Part shown: in pieces, positions 50,013 to 57,925 of the stretch
Layout: every line of letters starts with the position of its first letter
Position numbering within the stretch: the first letter of the stretch is position 1
DNA from: Pseudomonas paralactis
Lineage (GTDB): Bacteria > Pseudomonadota > Gammaproteobacteria > Pseudomonadales > Pseudomonadaceae
DNA length: 64,000 nt
Assembly (NCBI RefSeq): GCF_001439735.1
Contig: NZ_JYLN01000001.1
Coordinates: 372,001-436,000, forward strand
Reading direction: 5' to 3'
Made by a program: the position numbers and the translations under genes
The notes under the pieces: generated by a model
Databases searched by the model: none
What the model saw: only the letters and a program-made list of their open reading frames with translations
Told to the model about the DNA's origin: nothing

Positions 50013-51338
50013 ATGAATACCCCTGTCGTTACTCATTTCCAAGTAATCCCCGTCGCCGGCCACGACAGCATGTTGCTGAACCTCAGCGGCGCCCACGGGC
50101 CCTACTTCACGCGCAATATCGTCATCCTCAAGGACAGCAGCGGCAACACTGGCGTGGGCGAAGTGCCCGGCGGCGAGCGCATCCGCCAAACCCTGGAGGA
50201 TGCCCGCGGCCTGGTGATCGGCCAGCCGATTGGCCAGTACCAGCGCGTCCTCAACCAGATGCGCAGCACCTTTGCGTCTCGAGACAGCGCGGGCCGCGGC
50301 CTGCAGACCTTTGATCTGCGCATCACCATTCACGCCGTCACCGCCATGGAGGCCGCGCTGCTCGATTTGCTGGGCCAGTTTCTTGAAGTGCCGGTGGCCG
50401 CCTTGCTTGGCGAAGGCCAGCAACGCGACGCAGTGAAGATGCTCGGCTACCTGTTCTATGTGGGGGATCGCAACGCCACCGACCTGGCCTACCGCAACGA
50501 GGCCGACGCCGATGATGAGTGGTTCCGCCTGCGCCATGAAACAGCCCTGACCGCCGACGCGGTAGTGCGCCTGGCCGAAGCGGCCAAGGCCAAATATGGC
50601 TTCAACGACTTTAAGCTCAAGGGTGGCGTATTGAGCGGCGACGCGGAAATCGAAGCCGTCACTGCGCTGGCCGAGCGTTTTCCCGATGCGCGCATCACCC
50701 TTGACCCCAACGGCGCATGGTCGTTGAAAGAAGCCATCCGCCTGTGCCGCGACCAGCATCATGTGCTGGCCTACGCCGAAGACCCGTGCGGCGCGGAAAA
50801 CGGCTACTCGGGCCGCGAAGTCATGGCCGAATTCCGCCGCGCCACGGGCCTGAAAACCGCCACCAACATGATCGCCACCGACTGGCGTGAAATGGGCCAC
50901 GCCATCCAGCTGCAATCAGTGGACATTCCCCTCGCCGACCCGCACTTCTGGACCATGCAGGGCTCGGTGCGCGTCGCGCAAATGTGCAACGAGTGGGGCC
51001 TGACCTGGGGCTCGCATTCCAACAACCACTTCGATATTTCCCTGGCGATGTTTACCCAGGTGGCCGCGGCCGCACCGGGCGAGATCACCGCCATTGACAC
51101 CCACTGGATCTGGCAGGACGGCCAGCGCCTGACGCGCGAACCGTTGAAGATTGAAGGGGGTTACGTAAAAGTGCCGGCCAAGCCTGGCCTGGGTGTGGAC
51201 ATTGATATGGACGCCGTGGCCCAGGCCCATGAATTGTACAAAGGCATGGGCCTTGGAGCGCGGGATGACAGTGTGGCGATGCAGTTTCTGATCCCGGGTT
51301 GGAGCTTTGATAACAAGCGGCCTTGTTTGGTGCGGTAA
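50013..51338 (+). CDS. gudD: Glucarate dehydratase
   Basis: A 441-residue enolase-superfamily enzyme that removes water from D-glucarate to give 5-keto-4-deoxyglucarate. Visible active-site parts: [14 protein letters not shown] with the KxK base, LDPNGAWSL (metal aspartate/asparagine), [24 protein letters not shown] and [15 protein letters not shown] with the catalytic histidine. Length matches E. coli GudD (446). CAGGAACGCGCC precedes ATG 50013. The genes for later catabolic steps are not in this window. Confidence 0.95.
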   Translation: MNTPVVTHFQVIPVAGHDSMLLNLSGAHGPYFTRNIVILKDSSGNTGVGEVPGGERIRQTLEDARGLVIGQPIGQYQRVLNQMRSTFASRDSAGRGLQTFDLRITIHAVTAMEAALLDLLGQFLEVPVAALLGEGQQRDAVKMLGYLFYVGDRNATDLAYRNEADADDEWFRLRHETALTADAVVRLAEAAKAKYGFNDFKLKGGVLSGDAEIEAVTALAERFPDARITLDPNGAWSLKEAIRLCRDQHHVLAYAEDPCGAENGYSGREVMAEFRRATGLKTATNMIATDWREMGHAIQLQSVDIPLADPHFWTMQGSVRVAQMCNEWGLTWGSHSNNHFDISLAMFTQVAAAAPGEITAIDTHWIWQDGQRLTREPLKIEGGYVKVPAKPGLGVDIDMDAVAQAHELYKGMGLGARDDSVAMQFLIPGWSFDNKRPCLVR

Positions 51339-51380
51339 ATCGGCTTTATGAACGCTCAGCGCAATTTGAGCGTGACGCAA

Positions 51381-51412
51381 AAAATCCGATGCCCAAACAG
51401 GCATCGGATTTT
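51381..51412. terminator. Bidirectional terminator between gudD and chitinase genes
   Basis: AAAATCCGATGCC and GGCATCGGATTTT form a perfect 13-bp stem with a 6-nt loop. Flanking A and T runs serve both convergent genes. Confidence 0.92.
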
Positions 51413-51471
51413 AGTCAGATCAGAAGCTTAGCGGTTTGACATCCGGCACGTCTGCCAGAGGCCTCTTTGCG

Positions 51472-52536
51472 CTACTGCCGATTAGCGACCTCCAGATCCG
51501 CCTCATCCTGCTCCAGGCCAGAGAGATCAGTGCCATTGATCATCGGCCCATAACGGCGGCTGAATTCCCAATTGTAGGGCACGTGGTCTTTGCTGATCCC
51601 GTTGTCCCAATTCACCGACCAGGTCATCAGGCCCTTGATCGACAATCCTTTGTCGTGCAAACGCTTAAATGTATTGGTCACGGCTGTTGGGTTGATCACA
51701 TAACCGGTGGCAGCCGCATCGACGTTAGCGGGCAGGCCAATGACGAACTTGTCGGCAGGGATTTTGGTAAACCCGCGCGTTCCGCTCACCAGACTTTCGG
51801 TCAGGTAAAACAGAAAGTCCTCTTTCATTGCGTCGTTGTTCTGGGCAATCCAGGCGCCGTTGCCGCTGTTGACCTCCTGCACCCAGATGCCGTCGCCACC
51901 CTGGTTGTAATACTGCGGGGCGATGAAGTCGTAATAGCCTTCCAGCGCCTGGATGTAACCGACGTATTTGCCGGCGGTGGTGAGGTACGGAAACTCCGGC
52001 GCCATGCTGATGATGAAGTGTTTGCCTTGAGCCGCGTAGTGGTCCTTGACCAGCTTCAACGCGGCGGGCAGGACAGTCTTGTTGTCGGCGAAATCAATCG
52101 CGCTCTGTTCAAGATCGATATCCAGGCCATCAAAGCCATAGGTTTCCACCAGGCGGATAATCTCGCTGGCCAGTAGCTGTTCGTTGCCTTTATGCAGTTC
52201 GATGTGTGCATCGGCGCCGCCAAGGGAAATCAGCACCGCCCTGCCCTGGCTGTTCAGCACACCCACCTGGCGACGGAACTCGGCGTCGGACATCTTGTAC
52301 GGGGTGAAGGTTGGGATACCGTTACCCTTCATGAAAGCCACGGCCACCACGTTGTAATCCTTTGGCACATCCACCAGGCTCATATTGGCGAATTGGCCAC
52401 GCTGGTAGCCATCGCTCGGGCCGGCAGGCCAGTTGTGCCAGAAGCCCATGAGGATCTTTTTGCCGGCAATGCTCGGCATCGGCGAAGCGGCATCGTTGAG
52501 CGGCGATTGCAGTGAGGTAAAGTCAATCTTTGACAT
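51472..52536 (-). CDS. GH18 chitinase without Sec signal
   Basis: A 354-residue glycoside hydrolase family 18 enzyme that cleaves chitin. The catalytic motif DGLDIDLEQ (DxxDxDxE) is near residue 130, with ISLGGADAH (SxGG) before it and APQYYNQGG and MTWSVNWD after it. There is no signal peptide (MSKIDFTSLQSPLNDAASPM) and no chitin-binding domain. AAGGATTAGAAC precedes ATG 52536. It lies 40 nt downstream of the LPMO gene, so the two form a chitin-degrading operon. Confidence 0.92.
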   Translation of the reverse strand: MSKIDFTSLQSPLNDAASPMPSIAGKKILMGFWHNWPAGPSDGYQRGQFANMSLVDVPKDYNVVAVAFMKGNGIPTFTPYKMSDAEFRRQVGVLNSQGRAVLISLGGADAHIELHKGNEQLLASEIIRLVETYGFDGLDIDLEQSAIDFADNKTVLPAALKLVKDHYAAQGKHFIISMAPEFPYLTTAGKYVGYIQALEGYYDFIAPQYYNQGGDGIWVQEVNSGNGAWIAQNNDAMKEDFLFYLTESLVSGTRGFTKIPADKFVIGLPANVDAAATGYVINPTAVTNTFKRLHDKGLSIKGLMTWSVNWDNGISKDHVPYNWEFSRRYGPMINGTDLSGLEQDEADLEVANRQ

Positions 52537-52576
52537 GTTCTAATCCTTCAGAACGTGTGGGTTTAACGGCGCGGGC

Positions 52577-53212
52577 TTATTTGAAGTCCACGTCGAAGGC
52601 TTGATAGAAGGCGTTGCCGGTGTTGGCGACGATCCACATCAATACGATCACATGCTGGCCCTTCTTGTTGGCCGGCAGTTTCACCTCATGATTGACCTTG
52701 GCCTTCAGTTCGCCGGCATGGCTGTAGTACGGCACCTGGGCATAGAAGTCTTCAGCGAACGGCTGGGTTTCCAGTTGTGCGCGGGTGATGCGCTGTTTCG
52801 GATCCCAGCCATCCTTGGTGATCAGCCAGCGATAGCCACGGGTGGTGTGCGGCGCGGTGTATGCCCAAGTGACCTTGAAGGTCTGACCCGGCTCGACATT
52901 GAGCAACGGCCAGGTGAAGGCGCGGCCAAGTTTCTTGGCCATTTCCTCGTGGGTGAAGTTGATGCAGTCACGGGCATCGGTCTTGCCACCGCTGAGGATA
53001 AAGCCGTCGGCGGGAGGGGTGACGCTATCACTGTCGGTTTGATAAGGCGCCGGGAACGCACCGGCCGTCAGTGCCGGGAAGTTCTTGCCGCCTTCCATTT
53101 CATTGACCTGCCAGGTTTCCAGCAGGCCAAGATCCACGGCGACTGCGCCACGGCTGGAAGGGGATGTGACACGACCATGGCGAAGAGGTGTCTGGGTTTG
53201 TGGTTTGTTCAT
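52577..53212 (-). CDS. AA10 lytic polysaccharide monooxygenase (chitin-active type), no Sec signal
   Basis: A 211-residue copper LPMO of family AA10. The sequence HGRVTSPSSRG begins at residue 12; in active enzymes this histidine must be the mature N-terminus and forms half of the copper brace. The second brace histidine is in YTAPHTTRGYRW, and WIVANTGNAFYQAFDVDF closes the domain. The 11 residues before the histidine (MNKPQTQTPLR) are not a Sec signal, so another protease or export route must expose it. GGAG lies 8 nt before ATG 53212. Operon with the chitinase. Confidence 0.92.
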   Translation of the reverse strand: MNKPQTQTPLRHGRVTSPSSRGAVAVDLGLLETWQVNEMEGGKNFPALTAGAFPAPYQTDSDSVTPPADGFILSGGKTDARDCINFTHEEMAKKLGRAFTWPLLNVEPGQTFKVTWAYTAPHTTRGYRWLITKDGWDPKQRITRAQLETQPFAEDFYAQVPYYSHAGELKAKVNHEVKLPANKKGQHVIVLMWIVANTGNAFYQAFDVDFK

Positions 53213-53533
53213 GTTGTGACTCCATTGATTTGATTAAGAACTCTCCTTTCTTGAAGGAGAGGACCTCAACCTAACGGAGTGGCTTTTTTTTGCCACAGGC
53301 CCATTTTTCACTCATTTTCGGTTCATGAGCGCGCAGACCTGCAAATACTGGATATATAACCAGTACAATAGTGGAACCCTTACGCTACCAGAGGTCGATT
53401 TCCTACAAGACCAGGCGCATTTCAATACAGCTTCTCTGTCAATCGCTTGGTCCCGTTCGTAAGGGATGGGCCTCGGTGGACAAAAAGGGACGTCACTATT
53501 TTCAATCAAATAAACCGTCCTCTGTTTGGTCCA
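53213..53533. other. Intergenic region upstream of the LPMO-chitinase operon
   Basis: No gene is supported in about 320 nt. It holds a hairpin CTCTCCTT/AAGGAGAG at 53241-53261 in the LPMO leader and a LexA-like box at 53348-53363. Short frames here show no family resemblance. Confidence 0.6.
53348..53363. promoter_or_regulatory. LexA-like (SOS) box
   Basis: CTGGATATATAACCAG fits CTG-N10-CAG with an AT core, like Pseudomonas LexA sites; one extra symmetric A/T base extends the dyad. It is 136 nt upstream of the LPMO start, and on that strand TTGTAC lies on one side and TATTTG on the other, at promoter spacing. The regulated gene could be LPMO-chitinase. Confidence 0.55.
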
Positions 53534-53908
53534 TCAGGTTTTGCCGACGACAGCCGTTTTTTTAGCGGTGGTCGCGGTAATCGGTCGCACCGTCAGTTCC
53601 ACGCCCAATGCCAACATCAGCTTCTGGACCGTCTCATAACGCGTCTTTGAGCCGCCTTTGAGGGTTTTATACAGGCTCTCCCGATTCACCCCCGCCGCTT
53701 CGGCAACCTTGTTCACGCCCAGGGCCTTGGTAACCTCGGCCAGCGCCTTCATAAGAACTTGCGGGTCATGGCACGCCATGCTTTGCGCAAGATAAGCACT
53801 GATGGTTTGCGGGCTATCAAGGAAGCGCGAAGCCTCATAGGCACTGGTGCCGGATGTATCCAGCTCGAGGACCGGCATGTCCTCTGGTTTGAATGTTGAC
53901 TGACTCAT
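53534..53908 (-). CDS. Orphan addiction-module antidote (HI1420/HigA-like)
   Basis: A 124-residue protein of the dnstrm_HI1420 antidote family. The core reads AYLAQSMACHDPQVLMKALA, EVTKALGVNKVAEAAGVNRE (helix-turn-helix) and SLYKTLKGGSKTRYETVQKL. In working modules a RelE-like toxin gene of about 100 codons stands directly before it. Here only about 25 codons of the toxin end remain, so the antidote is orphaned. It may still bind the palindrome at 53997. Confidence 0.88.
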   Translation of the reverse strand: MSQSTFKPEDMPVLELDTSGTSAYEASRFLDSPQTISAYLAQSMACHDPQVLMKALAEVTKALGVNKVAEAAGVNRESLYKTLKGGSKTRYETVQKLMLALGVELTVRPITATTAKKTAVVGKT

Positions 53909-53909
53909 G

Positions 53910-53985
53910 TCATTGACCTCTCAGGGCATCGAGAATCTCTTTTGCCCGCTTGATTCCTCGGGCGTCCCGCCGATCGTATTGGTCA
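53910..53985 (-). pseudogene. C-terminal remnant of the partner RelE-like toxin
   Basis: The frame CDQYDRRDARGIKRAKEILD, followed by ALRGQ and a stop 1 nt before the antidote ATG, matches the tail of HI1419-type toxins (usually GGDKxxQxxDIxxAxxI). The start and most of the toxin are missing. Confidence 0.65.
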
Positions 53986-53996
53986 CAGATTCAAAT

Positions 53997-54012
53997 GTAG
54001 CCTACTGGCTAC
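53997..54012. promoter_or_regulatory. Palindrome, probable toxin-antitoxin operator
   Basis: GTAGCCTACTGGCTAC is an inverted repeat with 6-bp arms about 90 nt upstream of the antidote gene, at the place where the module's self-regulated promoter would lie. Confidence 0.5.
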
Positions 54013-54146
54013 CTTTTTGTAGATGCCAGTGAATTTTTAATGTCGGTGTGCACCGCCAGAAAAAATCCTAGTTCAGCCGCTGCGCAGCCAGCCGAGCAAT
54101 ACTATTAGCCCTTATGTCCTCAAGACCGAAACGTTGCGTCGCGACT

Positions 54147-54243
54147 GTAGGAGCGAGCTTGCTCGCGAAGAACGTAAAGATAAGGTGTGCATCCAGAGTG
54201 AACGCGGCGCCTATGATTTTTTCGCGAGCAAGCTCGCTCCTAC
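54147..54243. repeat. REPIN upstream of leader D
   Basis: Two inverted GTAGGAGCGAGCTTGCTCGCGAA arms with a spacer of about 50 nt. It lies 52 nt before leader D. Confidence 0.95.
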
Positions 54244-54295
54244 AGTGAGTGGGCCGGCGTTGATGTGGACCCGTCCTACAGCAAGCTTCACCACC

Positions 54296-54593
54296 TTGCT
54301 CCATTGCCTACAGTTGCGTCAGAATCCGCCGGCTTGTGCGCTTGGATGGGCGTCTCTAAGGTGGCTCGGTCGCTGACAGTTCAGTGATCGGGTTTAGTAG
54401 CCCGAGGGTCAATTACACTTAGTGCATGAGCTTCATCTATCAGACGTTCCTGTCTGTGCCTGATGGTGGCTGTGCGTAGGGCGCCTTCGGGCGCGCCGGC
54501 TTTGTGTAATTCCCCGGTCTACTAACCTGCGTACAGCTGCCCCCCTTTCGTTTAGTAGCGAAACGGTGTCGGCCCAACTCAGGAATTACGCAT
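54296..54593 (+). promoter_or_regulatory. Structured leader D (candidate RNA switch, divergent copy)
   Basis: The most divergent copy, 28 kb from the others, with a third set of matching strands. a2 is AATTACAC (54411-54418), b2 GTGTAATTCC (54504-54513), c2 GGAATTACGC (54582-54591) with the Shine-Dalgarno AGGA. a2/b2 forms 8 Watson-Crick pairs; b2/c2 forms 10 pairs with one G-U. TTTAGTAG (54393-54400 and 54551-54558) and CTACTAA (54519-54525) are unchanged. The hairpin GCGCC-TTCG-GGCGC (54481-54494) has a C-G pair where A has U-G and B has U-A. The downstream TTTAGTAG is the loop of TTTCG/CGAAA. Confidence 0.85.
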
Positions 54594-54899
54594 ATGTATA
54601 AAGTCACGCCTAACCCTCCAAACGATCCAAACCTCAAGCTTGATCACGCATCCCTTAACCCCCCCGCCGAACCACCACCCTCACCGCTGTTCAGCGTTGC
54701 CGACGATGCCAGCAGCGAAATGCTCATCGCCAACAGCTACGAAACCTTTTCCTCGGTCACCGCATTGCTGCTTGATCTGTCGGATGAACTGACGGGTAAA
54801 CAGCGCGATGTCGCGTTGGCGATTCATCAGTTGAGTGAATTGGGGGTTTTGTTGGTGGACAAATTGATGGCGAGGGAAAGTGCTTCAACGGTTAGCTAG
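54594..54899 (+). CDS. Small DUF6124-like protein, copy D
   Basis: A 101-residue protein. Its first 38 residues differ entirely from copies A-C (MYKVTPNPPNDPNLKLDHAS, proline-rich), matching the usual N-terminus of DUF6124-type proteins as I remember them. The core (ADDASSEMLIANSYETFSSV, ALAIHQLSELGVLLVDKLM) is conserved. ATG 54594 has AGGA 9 nt upstream within leader strand c2. Function unknown; the shared leader suggests shared regulation with A-C. Confidence 0.82.
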   Translation: MYKVTPNPPNDPNLKLDHASLNPPAEPPPSPLFSVADDASSEMLIANSYETFSSVTALLLDLSDELTGKQRDVALAIHQLSELGVLLVDKLMARESASTVS

Positions 54900-54959
54900 C
54901 CTTGCAGCCATCAGTCGTCATGATCGACGTCACGACGACTCGACAGCGCCTTGCGCCGG

Positions 54960-55418
54960 TCAGGCCCTCGGAGCCTGGCGGGCGCTCTTTCTCTTGGTAG
55001 ACGCTGGAGCCGCCCCTTCCTCGCGCAGACGATCAATCAGCATCTGCGCATTCTCGGCACATGCCATGCCCTCGGGCCTACCTTCGATGCCCTTGATGAC
55101 GTTCAGCAACTGAGCCTTGTTTTGGGCCAGCCGTTGTTGCAGGACCTCGATTTCCTCGACCTTGTGCTTGAGCCCGCTGAGCAACTCTTCATGCTGCCAA
55201 CCACCGGCACTTCTGGGCATTAACTGCCGGATTTCTTCCAGAGAGAAACCGGCTGCCTGGGCCCCCTTGATGATCTCCAACACCGCCTCGGTGCCGGGCG
55301 CATAGTCTCGATAGCCGTTGGATTTACGCGCAACCGATTGGATCAGGCCGCTCGCCTCGTAAAAGCGGATGCGTGAGGCCGCCAACCCGCTGATTTTTGC
55401 CAGCTCGCCTATTCTCAT
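54960..55418 (-). CDS. MerR-family transcriptional regulator
   Basis: A 152-residue MerR protein: winged helix MRIGELAKISGLAASRIRFY with EASGLIQSVARKSNGYRDY, then a long dimerisation helix (HKVEEIEVLQQRLAQNKAQL). The short cysteine-poor tail suggests a non-metal effector. ATG 55418 begins at the family start. It is divergent from a secreted hydrolase gene, and a dyad with TGACTTTA/TAAAGTCA lies between them, so it probably regulates both. Confidence 0.9.
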   Translation of the reverse strand: MRIGELAKISGLAASRIRFYEASGLIQSVARKSNGYRDYAPGTEAVLEIIKGAQAAGFSLEEIRQLMPRSAGGWQHEELLSGLKHKVEEIEVLQQRLAQNKAQLLNVIKGIEGRPEGMACAENAQMLIDRLREEGAAPASTKRKSARQAPRA

Positions 55419-55451
55419 GTCCCACCCACAAAAACCCGTTGACCTTAAAGT

Positions 55452-55471
55452 TGACTTTAAACCTAAAGTCA
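55452..55471. promoter_or_regulatory. Candidate MerR operator
   Basis: TGACTTTA and TAAAGTCA form a perfect 8-bp inverted repeat with a 4-nt spacer, between the divergent merR-type and hydrolase genes. A half-site CCTTAAAG precedes it. Confidence 0.65.
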
Positions 55472-55557
55472 TTGGACGGCCAAGGCGACCGTTGCCCTCT
55501 ACCTGAACGGCCCGTTTCAGTTCATGCTGCGCCCTCTCTTTCAAGGACGAAAAAAGC

Positions 55558-56586
55558 ATGAAAGCCCCCCTCGCCGCTCTGCTGCTGATGTGCCTGAACG
55601 CTCCCGCATTCGCCGCCGAGAACCCCGTCGGCTTCCAAACCACCACCTTGCCGGACACCCACAACAACCGCCCGCTGGAAATGGCCGTGTGGTACCCCGC
55701 CACTACTACCGCGCAACCCAAGCTGATCGCCGACAACCGGGTATTCATTGGTGTGCTTGTGGTACCTGATGCCGCACCGACGCCCGGCAAGCATCCGTTG
55801 GTGGTGCTCTCCCACGGCTACGGTGGTAACTGGGGCAATCAGGCGTGGCTGGCCAGTGCGCTGGCCCGGCAGGGTTATATCGTGGCAGCGGTCAACCACC
55901 CGGGCACTACCAGCCAGGATCGCAGCGCCGAGGCCGCTGCGCAGTTGTGGCAACGGCCCAGGGATTTGAGCCGGGCCATCGATGCGCTGTTGGCGCAGCC
56001 CGAGCCATTCGGTGCGGTGGATAACGGCCGGATCGCGGTGGTGGGTCATTCCCTCGGGGGTTGGACGGTCATGGAGACGGCCGGTGCACGTTTCGACCCG
56101 GCGCTGTTTGCCCGGGACTGCAGCGCCCATCCGACGCTAATCGCGTGTACCGCCTACCGTGAGATGAACCCTGAGGGCACTCCCAACGGGAAGGCGCAAT
56201 TGGCCGCGGACTTGAGCGACAAGCGCGTCAGCGCCGTGGTGTCTTTGGACCTGGGCCTGTCGCGCGGGTTTACCGATGCAAGCATGGCGGCGCTGCCGGT
56301 GCGGGCGTTGGTGATAGCGGCGGGTGTACCGTCAGCGGATTTGCCAGCGCAGATGGAATCGGCCGACATGGCCAAGCGGCTGCCAAAAGCCTCGACGCAG
56401 TACGTGGAGATCCAGGACGCCAACCACTTCAGTTTTATGTCCCAGTGCAAACCGGGCGCGGCAGCGGTGCTTGACGCTGATGTGCCCGGCGACAGCATCA
56501 TTTGCCAGGACGGCGAAGGCGCGCGGCCACGGCCCGTGATCCAGCAGCAGATAACCACGCTGATCACCCGGTTCCTGGCGCGCTGA
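55558..56586 (+). CDS. Secreted alpha/beta hydrolase (dienelactone-hydrolase-like, COG4188 type)
   Basis: A 342-residue periplasmic hydrolase. Signal peptide MKAPLAALLLMCLNAPAFAA; then NNRPLEMAVWYPATTT, VVLSHGYGGNWGNQAWLASA, the nucleophile elbow VVGHSLGGWTV and the catalytic histidine in DANHFSFM. Substrate unknown. ATG 55558 begins the signal peptide. Divergent from the MerR gene and probably under its control. Confidence 0.9.
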   Translation: MKAPLAALLLMCLNAPAFAAENPVGFQTTTLPDTHNNRPLEMAVWYPATTTAQPKLIADNRVFIGVLVVPDAAPTPGKHPLVVLSHGYGGNWGNQAWLASALARQGYIVAAVNHPGTTSQDRSAEAAAQLWQRPRDLSRAIDALLAQPEPFGAVDNGRIAVVGHSLGGWTVMETAGARFDPALFARDCSAHPTLIACTAYREMNPEGTPNGKAQLAADLSDKRVSAVVSLDLGLSRGFTDASMAALPVRALVIAAGVPSADLPAQMESADMAKRLPKASTQYVEIQDANHFSFMSQCKPGAAAVLDADVPGDSIICQDGEGARPRPVIQQQITTLITRFLAR

Positions 56587-56588
56587 AC

Positions 56589-56683
56589 CCGTGGCGAGGG
56601 AGCTTGCTCCCGCTGGAGTGCGCAGCGCTCCCAGCTTTTTTGGGGCCGCTACGCAGCCCAGCGGGAGCAAGCTCCCTCGCCAC
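56589..56683. repeat. REPIN of the GTGGCGAGGGAGC type
   Basis: GTGGCGAGGGAGCTTGCTCC and GGAGCAAGCTCCCTCGCCAC flank a 50-nt spacer, 2 nt after the hydrolase stop. This is a second REP class in the window. Confidence 0.9.
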
Positions 56684-56783
56684 AGTTACCGGCTCTGCCT
56701 TAACTGACTGGTATTAACCCAGCGCCCGGTCACATTTGTTGAAACTGGTATCATCCGCGCCTTTCCCCTTCAGGCAACGAAAC

Positions 56784-56954
56784 ATGAACCGCCAGAAAAA
56801 ACTCCAGCAGCTCTTCAAAGCCAAAGCGAAAAAGGCCAGTGCCAAGCTGGCGCCCAAAAGCAAAGACAAATACATCAGCAAGGCGGACCGCTTGAAGCTG
56901 GCGACCGAAGCCGGCCAAGAGTCGGTCACGGCTGTCGAGACGCCTGCTGAGTAA
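56784..56954 (+). CDS. DUF2986 small basic protein
   Basis: A 56-residue lysine-rich protein (MNRQKKLQQLFKAKAKKASA) typical of the DUF2986 family, function unknown. ATG 56784 marks the family start. Its last 29 nt overlap the convergent end of the GlxA-type regulator gene. Confidence 0.85.
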   Translation: MNRQKKLQQLFKAKAKKASAKLAPKSKDKYISKADRLKLATEAGQESVTAVETPAE

Positions 56955-57921
56955 GACGCATGGCTGAAGGGGTTGCCGCTTCATATTTGCCCCAGATACG
57001 CCGCAGATGCCGCGCAGAACCAAAGCCTGCGCGCTCGGCGATGGCTTCAATGTCCAGGGCCGACTCGGCCAGCAGTTCACGGGCTACGGCCAGGCGCAGG
57101 CGGTGCAGATAGTCCAGCGGGCTGGTGCCGACATGCTCCTGAAACAAGCGCGCCAGGTGGCGGCTGCCGGTACAGGCCAGGGCCGCCATGCGGGTGACCG
57201 TCCAGGTTTCACAGGGGGCGGCGGCGATGGCGTCTTGCACACGATGCACCGCCGGGTGCAGGTGATTACGCCCGGTTATCCAGGGCGACAACTGCGGGTC
57301 GCTGCCGCTGCGGCGCATGTACACCACCATGTCTCGCGCCACCGCGCACGCCAAGCGTGGCCCGGCCAGTTCGGCAACCAGATGCAACATCAGGTCGATA
57401 CCCGCTGTGACACCGGCGCTGCAACTGACCGGGCCATCGGTGACGTACAGGCGGTTTTCCAGAACCCGGGCCTCGGGGGCGAGGGCCTGCAAGGTGGCGC
57501 ACAGCGAATGGTGCGTGGTGCATTGGCGCCCATCGAGCAGCCCGGCCCTGGCGGCACTCAATGCGCCGGCGCACACGCACACGAGGCGCTCGGCCGAGGG
57601 CGCGAAGACGTTTTGCAACCACTGGGTGAGCTGATGGCTGGCCGATTCGAAGGCCTTTTGGTGGGTTTTCGACACGTTCATCGTGGAGCCCACCAACACC
57701 ACCAGCGTACCGGGGACCAGGGTCGGCGGCAGCGGCGCCAGCCCCGTCAGCGGCAAGCCGATGGAGGTGTGCAGCGTTGCCACCGGGCTGACGTATTGCA
57801 AGTCGAAATCCACCGCCGCCGAGTCATCGACCTGCGCGGCCAGGCGCAGCACTTCCGCAGGCCCAGCCAGGTCGAGCATCAGCACGTTTGGCAATAGCAC
57901 GAACAGCACCGGTACGCTCAC
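56926..57921 (-). CDS. GlxA-family regulator (DJ-1/PfpI plus AraC)
   Basis: A 331-residue regulator with an N-terminal DJ-1/PfpI-like domain (VLFVLLPNVLMLDLAGPAEV; LVCVCAGALSAARAGLL) and C-terminal AraC helix-turn-helix (VTRMAALACTGSRHLARLFQ; IEAIAERAGFGSARHLRRIW). GTG 57921 has GGAGTGACGCG upstream and lies 4 nt after the isochorismatase-family gene, so the pair is an operon. The regulator probably senses a substrate of that hydrolase. Confidence 0.9.
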   Translation of the reverse strand: MSVPVLFVLLPNVLMLDLAGPAEVLRLAAQVDDSAAVDFDLQYVSPVATLHTSIGLPLTGLAPLPPTLVPGTLVVLVGSTMNVSKTHQKAFESASHQLTQWLQNVFAPSAERLVCVCAGALSAARAGLLDGRQCTTHHSLCATLQALAPEARVLENRLYVTDGPVSCSAGVTAGIDLMLHLVAELAGPRLACAVARDMVVYMRRSGSDPQLSPWITGRNHLHPAVHRVQDAIAAAPCETWTVTRMAALACTGSRHLARLFQEHVGTSPLDYLHRLRLAVARELLAESALDIEAIAERAGFGSARHLRRIWGKYEAATPSAMRLTQQASRQP

Positions 57922-57925
57922 CGCG

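Noticed and set aside
54068..54134. Minus-strand segment GLEDIRANSIARLAAQRLN followed by a stop, as a gene end
   Set aside because: Only about 20 codons run up to a REPIN. It may be a remnant, but no family can be named.
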